Shown: in pieces, positions 32,603-44,900 of the stretch
How the letters are laid out: each line of letters opens with the position of its first letter
Numbering within the stretch: the first letter of the stretch is position 1
DNA from: Asterias amurensis
Taxonomy: Eukaryota > Echinodermata > Asteroidea > Forcipulatida > Asteriidae
DNA length: 64,000 nt
Direction: 5' to 3'
NCBI RefSeq assembly: GCF_032118995.1
Contig: NC_092651.1
Coordinates: forward strand, 22,862,349 to 22,926,348
Position numbers and translations under genes: made by a program
Notes under the pieces: model-generated
Told to the model about the DNA's origin: nothing
Databases searched by the model: none
The model's input: only the letters and a program-made list of their open reading frames with translations

Positions 32603-32965
32603 CTAGCTGGATGGACCGGGTTTATCTGTTCCCTTCCCTACACCACCCCAAGCTCCGCTTGATCCTTTCTGATCACCCTTAGTGTTGTCTGATTTGACAA
32701 TCTTAAGACCTTCAGGTCCCAAGGTAGTCTTAAAGATGTTCTTGACACTCAGTTCATTTGGTTTGCTGATGATGGCAGCGTGTTGCTGAGCTGCGGGTCT
32801 TGAGCCCCGAAGACTCTGTGCAATCATCTCTGATAAGCTCCTGCTTGTAATCTGCTGCTGCTGCTGTTGCTGCTGTTGCTGCCGTTGTAGCTGTTGCCGT
32901 TGCTGCTGCATCTGCTGCTGCATTTGTTGCATGCGACTGTGATACATGAGCTGCTGTTGAATTTG
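32603..32965 (-). CDS. ATRX: ATRX window exon 24 (terminal, Gln-rich)
   Basis: Acceptor CTTTATCAG|CA. Encodes a poly-Gln stretch ([15 protein letters not shown] and a run of ten Q), [17 protein letters not shown] and a Gly/Ser end ...DKPGPSS, stop TAG. Unlike the vertebrate tail apart from being Gln-rich. Confidence 0.9.
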   Translation of the reverse strand, partial: QIQQQLMYHSRMQQMQQQMQQQRQQLQRQQQQQQQQQQITSRSLSEMIAQSLRGSRPAAQQHAAIISKPNELSVKNIFKTTLGPEGLKIVKSDNTKGDQKGSSGAWGGVGKGTDKPGPSS

Positions 32966-35900
32966 CTGATAAAGGAACATACATGACAATAGTGTCGGTT
33001 AGCAAAAAATGCTTATTTTAGGAATAAGAGTCATTGCCGGCAATACAGTCTGAAACTTGAGAGCGGATCTTGGGAGGTATGTTAAAATGGTAACCCCTGG
33101 ATGTATAGAAGGATCATCTGAGAACAGGTTCCTCAGCACTCGACTAGAAAGTAGAATAAAAAGCAAGATTTATCTTAACTATAATTGCTTCTCTCCACCC
33201 AGGGGTAAATGGGTTCTTGTGATTGATTTAGCCGAGTAGCGCATATTAGTGTTGCACAGGCTGCATACTCCCCACCAGGGAGCTGAGATGGTTTAAAGAG
33301 TGATTTAAGGCCCAGTGACCAGGAGTAATAATGTGAAGCGCTTTGGGACTCCCTTTGCTATATAAAAACCTGTTATTATTATTATCTTATCTGTCGTTGT
33401 CCACAAGTGACAAACTAATAACTTTGTGTGGGCTTGGCGTGTGTGATCATAGCTAAAGGGCAACCTCGTAGTCTTGTTGGTAAGACACTGCTCTAGAATT
33501 GCAAGGGTCAAGGGTTCAAATCCCATCCGAGTAATATGCCTGTGATATTTTTTCACAGGACTCGGGGAAAGTACTGAGTATACAGTGCTAACACACATTC
33601 TTTATCCCCGATGCAAATTTAACATCCATTGTGTGTGATCATGTTTAAACTGTCATGACTTCGATGCCAAAAGTGTATTTATTTCTGGTAAGCTAATTTT
33701 TTTAATTAATGATACATTAAAGACTGGTTTGTTTGTTCATATAGCTGGATGAAAACTGTTTGCTTGTGTGGTGAGCATTGTTGTACACACTGGCCTTGAA
33801 CTACAGATCTTGCGGCCATTGCATTGGTGACAACGCTGGCTGCCATTTTCAACATATCGTTGTATCAGAACCAAAAAAGTTATCTCCTAAACGTTTAAGC
33901 CATTATACACTTTCGGCATAGAAAAGAAAAAAAAGTTCACAGATTTACAAATAACTTACAGGGTTTACAGAAGGTAATGGTGAAAGACTTCTCTTGAAAT
34001 ACTATTCCATGAAATGGTTTACTTTTCGAGAAAACATTAAAACATCTATCAATTCTCAATTTTATTTTAAACACATGTCATGACACGGCGAAACGTGCGG
34101 ACATAAGGGTGGGTTTTCCCCATTATTTTCTCTCGACGCCAATGACCAATTCAGCCTAAATTTTCACAGGTTTGCTATTTTTTATATCAGTTGTGATACA
34201 CGAAGTGTGGGCCCATGGACAATACTGTTTACCGAAAGTGTCCAATGGCTTTAAGCGCAAGTTCAATATTGTCAAAACATTCGTCTCTCGCTTAAAATAG
34301 CACAACATTTTCGCACTGATGCAAGGATATTACTATGATGAAGAAAGAGAAACTAATTGTATCTGATGAGACATAAGACTTACTTGGTAGTTGCCTGATG
34401 AGGATGCAGCTTGTAGTGCTAGACGTTGCATCATCGTACCACTATCCGCTCCAGCACCACCCATCTGCAACAACAACATCAACAATTACTCAAAATGGAT
34501 GACGGTTTCTTCTGTCTATAGAAGGCCCACATTAGCTTCCTGTGCATTGCATTTTCAGAACATTTACACTGTCCACATGACTACAAATGTACAAGTTAGG
34601 TTTGGATATCAAAATGGACTGTGTATTTCTTTCCTTGATGGCTACCAGCTTATGTCTTCCATTATATCGCGAAGGCAAAGTTCAAATTTTGAAATCTTTA
34701 AATCAAGAAACACTTGATGCCAAATCGAGGTACTCTAATAAAAATAATGGCTACTTTTGTAGCGCTCAAATTTGTGACTCAGTGACACTCATGGCGCTGC
34801 AACATTATAGCAGCACTTCACCATAAGGGCATTTTAAATTACTTGGTATTTGTCCTGCAAGGTAAATCAAGCTATGCTTTTGAAGTGTGCAATCTTTTTT
34901 CTTGACATTGTGGCACAGTCTCAGAAAGCAAAATATAAATAAATACATTTTGTCTTCCAACTTGCCCTCAGTATGACCGCCACTACAAAGAAAAAGTCTT
35001 GGCGATGGCAAAGGTATCTACATCACAAAATCATCTTCGCTGACCAGTCTTGGGATGACATGAGCATGGTTTTGTCAGTGAGACAGTTTTTCTGCGACAT
35101 TCAAATGATTTCTCAAGAAAGTGACTTCAGCGTCAATTTTTACTGATGCCGACAGTTGTCTCAGGGCAAGCAGATCGCAGGTCGACCCGAGGGCAATTTT
35201 CAAATCCTGTCAGAGGTTGGGCCCCTAGTTTTATTTTTGCCCACAGCACTTGGAAAGCACCGAGTATGGGCTTGCTATACTTTGGTAAAACTTAACCATA
35301 TCTTAATAAGTGTAAACTGTTTGACAACTATTTTTGAATCATCAAGCACTTGGGATTTAAACCCAATCATCGCCGTCACATTGCCTCGTGTTTGAGTGAA
35401 ATTAAAATACTTTACCATGTTGATGACTGGTAGTGAATACTGCTGTTGCTGTTGGTTGCTTAGTAACCCTTGCATCGCATTCTGACCATCTGCCCCATAA
35501 AGTCCCTGAAATGACCAACAAATCCAAGTTAGAAATCCAAGCTCCATTTTGCAAATATTTCCACATTGCCGACTCGAGGCACCTCTACTGTTAACTTCCT
35601 CTTCAAATTCATCTTCTTGAACAATACTCAAAACATGAAAGCAAATCTCCTTTTGTTTCCTGCATGCGGTAAACCTTAGTTTAACTTCTAAGGAATCATG
35701 GATTGTGTGAGGATACATCCGTTTATTAAATCGTCGGGAGGTAACTGCAACTATCCTCAGCAAATATAGGAGGAACAAGTACATTCAGTGCAACAAAATT
35801 TAACTGAAAATGAGAATAACTGCTTCATTTCTCATGAAGAATGAAACTGACCCAACCCATCCCCAATCCCAATGTATTCTACTTACCACTAGCACTCATG

Positions 35901-38900
35901 AGAGGCAGGACGAATCTGACATACTCATATTGTTACCACAAGTAACGCAATTACCTTTTTTTTAACTTCAAAGTCTGCAATACTTTTGTGTTTGTGTTTC
36001 TTCAATGTATGCGTTTACCCCTTTATTTCTAGTTTGTTTAACTTTGTAAATTCGAATGGTGTAAGCCTTTTGGTTTTTTTTTTATTCAAATGAATATAAA
36101 CCATGAATAACTATAGCACAAGTACCGCAGGTATTACTAGAAACGCAAGTGACTTTTTGTGTACATCAAAGTTTGCAACTATACTTTTGTGTTTACCTCT
36201 TTATTTCTAGTTTGTTTAACTTTGTGAATTTAAAAAAGGTGTAAGCCTTTCTTTTCCTTTTTTTTATTCAAATGAATATAAACCACAAATAACTATAGCA
36301 CAGGTACCGAAGTATTTCTAGTGACATAGACAAGAATCAAACATAATATGAATTTGGTACCACAGAACATTTTGACAGTACTCTGTTCACATAAATGCTA
36401 TTGTGGAAAATAAAACTTCTCAAGCACAGCGTACTTTCATTGACTCATTACTGTACTTTAAAATTAAACTAAAAGGTGATTGATGTCACAGACACAAAAT
36501 GATAAAAAGAAAAGACTTAAAATATTGTCAGGCACAAGCTTGTTTCTCAGGGTAATCAAATGATTAAAGCAAGTGCACAACGATGTGGAACAGAAAGAGA
36601 ACAAAATATATGCAGGAAAACTCAGAAGCTATCAAATTAGAAATCAATCATATCAGACAATGAGTTTAATTCTTTCCACAGCTATTTGTAGGGGTCACAG
36701 GCCAACAAACCAAGCAAAAACAAAGATGTACATGGATTTAACGTCACAGTTTGTCAACAAACGCGAAGTGGCTCAAAGCACAACCACTGACACATTACCA
36801 TGAAATGTTTTTTTCTGAGCAACATTTGTGGATTGCAAAAAGCAACCAAATTATAAATGAAGCCCATGGTAGGGCTGGATTTTGAAAGTGACTTTTAATT
36901 TGTCATGCAATACACGTTCGTCATGGTGCCACCATCTTGTTCTTGGTCCCTTTTAAGGTAATGTCAATCCAATGGATTATATTGAATGGTCATACAGTAG
37001 GAGGGTTAAGTAAACCAAGGATGCAACATGTGGAATGGAAAAAGAGTCAGCCTCATTTTCTCTGTACACTAAGACTCTGTATTCATTATTGCTACTTAAC
37101 ATAGGGAACAAGACAAAGATGGAAGCATCATAATATAAAGGTCTAATGGGAGGGGAAGCAATCTGTGTAAGTTCCCTACCGGATTCATCCCAGAATACCA
37201 CATTTGCTGCAAAAAAGTCAAAAATGGGCGTCAGAAGGAAATAAATATACAACCATTCTACCTTCTTGAAAAACGTCCCCTATAAATACCTTTATCACGG
37301 TGTGTTCATCTTGATTTTACTTCCTTCAAACTCAAGTAACCCCATTAAGGCTGGACAAAATAATAGTCTGGTGCCATGTGCAATGAATAAAAGCAATCAT
37401 AACTGTACTTGGAAACGGGGAACATAACCAAGATGGCGACAGCGTAATAAAGGTCTATACTGTGTCTGGTCCATTTAAGGCTTTATCAGTATCAAACAAT
37501 TCATTTAGTCAACCTCGTTCATTTCAGCAGTACCCAAAAAAATCAACCCCCGTATCCCCTACACAAACACATTCTTTCCCCAATCCCTAAACCAACAGGT
37601 CCAACAGAACCAGAGAATTACACCATAGCAGTGACCCTTGACTGTGTTAAACACTAGAGACAGGATCTTAAGTCATTTCAGTTTCTGCCAATCCTCCAGA
37701 ATCCCATCTGGGACCCATTTCATGACTCTGCTAACCAAACAGTTTGCACTAATAATGGGGCCCTGCAAAGCATGTATTTTTATAAGTGCAGAATTCAGAG
37801 GTAGGCAACACCATGTTATTTGGTTCATATGAGAACAACAATTGTAATAACTTCACAATAGAGAAAATATTGCACTGCTTTTTTCCTGACTGTATTTTTC
37901 TGTACAAAAAAAAGACTCAATACAGAAAGTCATTATTTGATCATATCGTCTTTGTTAGCCAGGTGGAATGGCAGTTGAATTTAATAGTCTTAAAGTGGCT
38001 TGGTTTGAGAGACAATTCTACTCATTCTACATGACTTGAAAACCTTGAACGGTTTCATTTTCTTTTGGAATTTGTTTGCTTTCATCGTTACCCATTTGGA
38101 GTTGTTGCAGCAAGAAAATATGTCAGGTTTCACCATAAACTATTTGTTTCCATTTATAATAATTTGCAAATTTTAAATAAGACACATTTACATGTACACA
38201 AATAAGTTATTTTGCTATGTTTTATTTACAATAATATTGCCAAAAATAAATAATTTATATTGAAGTTTGTACTCCAAGCTTATTCCAATTTCATCATTCC
38301 CCCCAAGTTTCTAAGATTCTCCGTTTCTTCAACTCGTGGTTGGCCCACTTGGAACACTTATTCAAAGCTTTTATTGTTCTACATTCAGAGTCCGTATACC
38401 AGTCTATGAAATCTGGAAACTGCATTTTGGCCTGCTGGAAAATACAATGAATAAGGTTCTGATTCAGTTGCGGAATGGTGCAACGTTTATGATGCTCGTC
38501 TCTCGACATCCCAGTCACATTCTTTGAGGCCAGTTCTTCAAGGGGTACTTCTTGTTTCAGGAGGAACACGCAAAGAAGTTTTCCCTTCTCAATATCCGAG
38601 GCGAATTGACATCGTTGTGTAACTTTGCGCAGTATGGTTGTGTAATCAGCAATTCGCCGCACCATGTCCTCGCTTCCACCCAGAAGATACGTTCCACTCA
38701 GCGGCCCCGCCAAAAAAAATTAACACATACATAACAAAACTAAATAAGTAGTCAGGTATATTAACGCAATAAACTCAAAGCAAAAAAGAACACCACCTTT
38801 CCGTTGGCTTCCGAATTTTATAAACACTAAAGATGTGAACTAAAATGGGTCGCAGTTTAGCTAGAACCTAAAGCACAATCTTCGTCATACCAATTATTTA

Positions 38901-41900
38901 TTAATTTTTCAAGCCAGAAACTGCCATCTCACCTCATTCCAACCATTCAGAAATAGTGATCGTTAGAAAGTCGTCTTCGAGTGCAACGTATTTATTTTTA
39001 CTTCTTATTGGTTGTACAATGGTCTCATGGCTATTTCTGTATACAATTATATAAAAAATGGCCAATTGCAGATGGGGTAAGCGAAATCACGCAGCCCACA
39101 CAGAAACAGCATCCAAGTTTAATAGTATAAAAGCCACGCTCTCAGCTATTAATTTTGGTGATTTTCAGATTGGAATCAGAAATTATTTTTATTCCTGTAA
39201 TTTTTATATACTTGTATATTTGGACACATAAAACAAAGCAAAAATCCTCGCCAAAAATAACACATATTTGTAGGGTGTCGTGGCCGAGTGAACACCGAAC
39301 TCAAGCTCTGGTGCTTCTGTTCAGCAGTGTGGGTTTAAAACCCGGTCGTGAAACTTGTGTCGCTGAGCATGACACTTAACTATAATTGCTTCTCTCCACT
39401 CAGGGGTAAATGGGTACCTGTGAGGGCAGAGATGGTTCTTGTGATTGATTTAGCTGAGTAGCGCATATTTATGTTGCACAGCCTGTATACTCCCCACCAG
39501 GGAGCTGAGATGGTTTAAGGAATGATTTAAGGCACAGTGACCAGGGGTAATAATGTCGGCAGCGCTTTGAGACACGTGTGAAAAGCGCTATATAAAAACA
39601 AGTTATTATTCATATTATTATTATTATTATCATTATTATTATTATTATTATTAACCACCCTGGTAATGACTGGCCAAGAACATTTCAAGAGTTCAGGCTT
39701 AGGAGAGTAATCCAGTTATATACCCATTGTACTGAAACCAGCAACCAGACCCCACATCAAGTTACGCAAAATAAACTCTCACTCGTTGGACTGAAGCTTC
39801 TAATTGTTTGGACAGTTGATTACTTACGAATCATTACCAAAGCAGCCATCATGGACCATACACATAAACCAATCTCCGTCATTAACTAGCTCTAAATGAC
39901 TCCTACCCATCGCATACACCTCAACCAGCCTCAAGCAAACAGCTGTTTCAGAACAACTTTTTTGCACTGACCCAACAATACATAGCCGGTTCATGCTCTT
40001 ACAATATGCAGGGATGACGGTCAATGCCGTCAATAGAGTCTAAAACTTAAATCCAGATCTGATCATGTAATTAAATTGATGACATTTTTACTTTCCCATA
40101 ACCCCTGGAGTAAAAGACTCCGTGGAGCTTTCGGAAACAGTTAAAAGCTAAAGAAATAGATCACAGAGAGAATGACTCGTTTCTACCTTGAAAACGATGC
40201 AGAATTTAGTTTTGGTCTTGGTGGTTTCAACCGGTGTAAACAAACCATAAACAAGCAATGACATCCTTCAGTCACCAATTACTATAAACCATGTCTTGTT
40301 ATTCTATTAGTCATCATACATTTCACCATCAACCCATCCTAATCCACAACAACCCAGCACAAACCCACTCGGTTTACCACAATGTACAGCCTGAGCCCAG
40401 CACAACCCGATCCTTGTCTCACCTATAACCTACAACCCAACACAAATCCACTTCCCCATTGGTTTACCACACCCTGAGCCCAGCTCAACCCAGTACAACC
40501 CTTTCCTTGTCTCATCTATAACCCACAACCCAACACAAATCCACTTCCCCATTGGTTTACCACACCCTGGGCCCAGCTCAACCCAGTACAACCCTTTCCT
40601 TGTCTCACCTATAACCCACAACCCAGCACGAACCCACTTCCCCATTGGTTTACCACACCCTGAGCCCAGCTCAACCCAGTACAACCCTTTCCTTGTCTCA
40701 CCTATAACCCACAACCCAACACAAATCCACTTCCCCATTGGTTTACCACACCCTGGGCCCAGCTCAACCCAGTACAACCCTTTCCTTGTCTCACCTATAA
40801 CCCACAACCCAACACAAACCCACTTCCCCATTGGTTTACCACACCCTGATCCCAGCTCAACCCAGTACAACCCATTCCTTGTCTCACCTATAACCCACAA
40901 CCCAGCACAAACCCACTCCCCATTGGTTTACCACACCCTGATCCCAGCTCAACCCAGTACAACCCATTCCTTGTCTCACCTATAACCCACAACCCAGCAC
41001 AAACCCATAACCCAGCACAAACCCAATTCCCATTGGTTTACCACACCCTGAGCCCAGTTCAACCCAGCACAACCCATTCCTTGACTCACCTGTAATTTAG
41101 CCAGTTCCTGTTGGTTAATGCCTTGATTAAGAAGAAGTCGTGGATCCAGAGCCATACGCATCCTGCCCTCCTTCTCATCTTCATATTCCTTCCATGCATT
41201 CTTACGTTCCTCTTCGTTGAGTTCTTCTGACTCAATATTCTCTAGGAGTGAGTCATGCTCATGGTATTTAACGATCCAGTTACCGCTATGTTTGAGCAAC
41301 TCAGCGAGGACATAGTCCTGGGGAGACAGATCATAATAAAACGTACTTTAGAATGGGTTCGAGGCATTGGAAGGTGAGGTATCAATGTAGACGTGGTTTG
41401 TGGTAACACAATAAGTAAATTTACTTGCTGGTTAGATTATATGTATGTTCTCAAGAGAACTTGACTTGCTTTATATTCTACTGCCACGGAGTAGATTTTT
41501 TCAGAATTCGGGAGATTTGTCTACTGCCTCCAAGTAGATTCTTCAGATTGCCCCATATTTCCAAGGTATACACTCCAGGGGGCACCTCAGGGAGTCATAG
41601 TTTTAACCGTAGCACTCAAAGCAGTCAGTATTTGTTAACTGTTCAAAACGCTAAGTATTTGTTCTGTTTTTCAGAACCACAACTATTTAAAAGAGGTTTC
41701 ATCACACACTATTCCTCAGTCACTTATATCTTAGCACATCACAACTCTTGAAGAAAACTACAATGTAAATAAAGATCATAATAGCAATTTTGTCTGTAAA
41801 TAGTAACAAGAAAGGTGTAAACAAACAAACAAACCTTGGGTAGCACAGGCGTTTCTCGTTCTGGCTTGTTAGGGTCATCAAGCCGATCAGGGGTGAAAGT

Positions 41901-44900
41901 GTAAAGGTCAGAGAGGTCAGCGGCAGTGAAATGTCGCTCAATCTGATGCTCATCCACCACACGGCAAGACAGAGACTGTTTAGTTACCTAGATTCATCCA
42001 AAATAGCAACAAAACGTTATCGTCTGTTGAAGTCTAAATGATCATGCTTAATCATAGAAGGCCCATTGTTTTCAGGTTTTTTAAAAGATCTTAAAGGAAT
42101 ATTACCAAATTTGTATTGTAATTTTTTTTTCTAAGATCACAGATTTACATAAAATATACACGGTCTAAATGATGATTGGTAGTAGAAAACATCCCATCTG
42201 TCTAAAATGTCATATTTGATGAGAAACAAATAAAACTAACTTCCATCTAGAATTTATCGCTCAGCGAGCGTTTTATCAATTTTTTTCATTGTTAAAAATA
42301 GCAACAAATTTAACAGACCTCACTTCCAACTTAAAAGTAAATGTTAAACCTACCAGTGCCCTGTTTGAAGCTACTTTATACATCTAAAGCTGTATCCTTT
42401 TTTTTTTAATTGCAAATACAAATTCTAGAAACAATGACTGCAGTCAAAGCATACACACAGTCAAAGCTGAACTTGCACAACAGAGAATTTAAGGTCGCTT
42501 GGTGTATTGTAGCCAAGTTTTAAAAATTAGGCCAAAACATGATAATTGAGCCAGTTAAGATAGCCTAGGACACTGCTAGATTGATCATAAAATGATCATC
42601 ACTAGCGTGTTTTCTAAAACTCAATGTTTGTTCTGCAAACAATCAACCATTTGGGGTATATTGGTGGAAGCCACTTGGGGCCAACATTTGGGTTAAAGGT
42701 ATAAAGATTCAATCTTTAAAAAACTAGAGCATTTATTGTGAAAGGCTGGAATGATAATTTACCTGTCGCTCATAGATCTTCTCTTCCATTGACCCCTGAA
42801 ACCAAAACAAGAACAAAATAGGATCTGAGGATCTGCTTAGTCATTATATAATCAATTATATGAACAGGTGGCACCATAAACACAAACTATGCAATGGTTC
42901 TGAAAAGAAAAAAAGATCTTTTCATACTTGTATTAATTTTGTATAATTTTGACTAGGTTGCATCCAACTTAAAGGCACTGGACACTATTGGAAAATGTCA
43001 AAGACTAGCCTTCACAGTTGGTGTATCTCAACATTTATGCATAAAATAAAAACATGTGAACATTTGAGCTCAATCAGTCATCGAAGTTGCGAGATAATAA
43101 TGAAAGAAAAATAACCCTTGTCACACGCAGTGTGCTTTTAGATGGTTGATTTCGAGACCTCAAATTCTAAACTTGAGGTCTCAAAATTAAATTCGTGGAA
43201 AATTACTTCTTTCTCGAAAACTATGTCACTTCAAAGGGAACCGTTTCTCACAATGTTTTATACCATCACCCTCTCCCCATTACTCGTCACAAAGAATGGT
43301 TTTATGCCAATAATGACTTTGAGTAATTACCAATAGTGTCCACTGCCTTTAAAAGGTAGGGCCATATTTTGGTAATCGTGATAAAAACATGTTAACGGTA
43401 GTGCGCATCCTGTAAAATTATTTTGTCTGAAATGCCCCCGAGATTTTGAGGGTTAATTTCCATTTATGAATGCTGCGGCAAGAGATGTGTTAGGTACATG
43501 TACTGCTGCCAATTTTTGTTGTTTTCTCAATATGTAGACATTGTGTTTAGATGAAACTTTTACATGCAACTTTTATTGTATCATTCTTCAAAATGTTGCC
43601 TATAAATCAGATTATGTTGACAAAAAAAAACAATCTTTATCCCTAAAACTTCAACTAGAAAATCTAATGGAACATTTTCAAAGGGTATCCCTAACTGTTT
43701 CTACCTAAACCACTCCTTTCCCAAACTACCCCACACACCCCCAAAACGCCCCACACTCCCCCAAACGCCCCACACTCCACCAATCACCCCACACTCCCCC
43801 GATCGCCCCACACTCCCACAACCGCCCACACTCCCCAAAACAACAGAGTAAAAGAAAAGAAATGAGGGTACCTCTTTCAGGAACACAAATTGAGAGAATA
43901 AAGAGAAGTTATTTTTTCTACGCCTTACCTGTGCAACGAATCTGTAGATGTAAACCGCCCTCGTTTGGCCAAAACGATACACTCTGAAAATGGACTGAAT
44001 ATCGTGACTAGGATTCCAGGATGCATCGAAGATGATGACACGATTGGCTCCGATTAGATTGGTACCAAGAGATCCAGCCTTAGTAGAGATTAGAAACAGT
44101 CTGGCCCTGGCATTTAAAAAAGGGAAAATGTTTCAAAGATTGATGAAATGGTTCACTCCAATTAGATTGGTATCAAGATAACCAGCCTTAGTAGAGATTA
44201 GAAACAGTTATAGTGGAGAGTAGGAATAGTCTTGCCATTAGAATTTTTAAAAAAGGAACATTTTTAAATATTTTTATATATTGTGAACATTAATCATTTC
44301 ATCAATTTCATAAATTTTGTAAACATTAATCATATACAAATTGAATTTAAGATGATATTTATACATGTCAGAGGTCAAGCGGAACTAAAGTCTGATGGTT
44401 CGGTTGTCTGAGTCGGAGTGTGCAGGGCTGGAATTTTTTTTTTTTTTTTGGGGGATTGGGGGAAGACTGCCGGGCTATATCTCAAAATGATCACTGAACC
44501 AGAACAATTGGAACAAGACAAGGATCAAAATGAGAACAAACTTCCTGAGCATTTAACTGGTTTTCATTTGATGAATTATTAATTTGTCTAAACATTTTGA
44601 CTAGGTTGCTCTAATCAGCGTCAGGAGCTGGGGTAGCAGTTTCAATTCAATTCAATGTTACATTTATTCCATATTTTTTGAAAATAGTTTAATATGAGAA
44701 TTTATCAGTACATAGAAAGGTAACACAATCAAAGCGCATGTAAGTATACAAAGATAAACAAAAGTTAATAAGCAGCACAGTTTTTTTCACAACTGGAAAG
44801 TCTCAAAAATTCCAAACCCACTCTTACGTAGTAGAATATACAGCCAGACAAGTTCTCAAAAGAACCGCTCTACCTAGCAAGTAGATACACACATGGTTTT

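Noticed and set aside
35275..35784. 169-codon minus-strand ORF around ATRX exon 22
   Set aside because: Only the 90-nt exon with proper splice sites resembles coding sequence; the flanks are intron.
38294..38713. BEN ORF as an alternative last exon of ATRX
   Set aside because: The nearest acceptor-like AG (CTGAG|TGG) would be read in the wrong phase after exon 21, and a stop precedes the ORF; kept as an independent ORF instead.
39273..39345. tRNA-Ser/Leu gene
   Set aside because: Boxes A and B are recognisable, but acceptor and anticodon stems do not pair well and a SINE body with (TTA)n tail follows; several sister copies exist.
40430..40900. 156-codon ORF with 31-residue periodicity
   Set aside because: Consequence of a 93-bp repeat unit in an ATRX intron; not in frame with exon 21 and begins inside a repeat.
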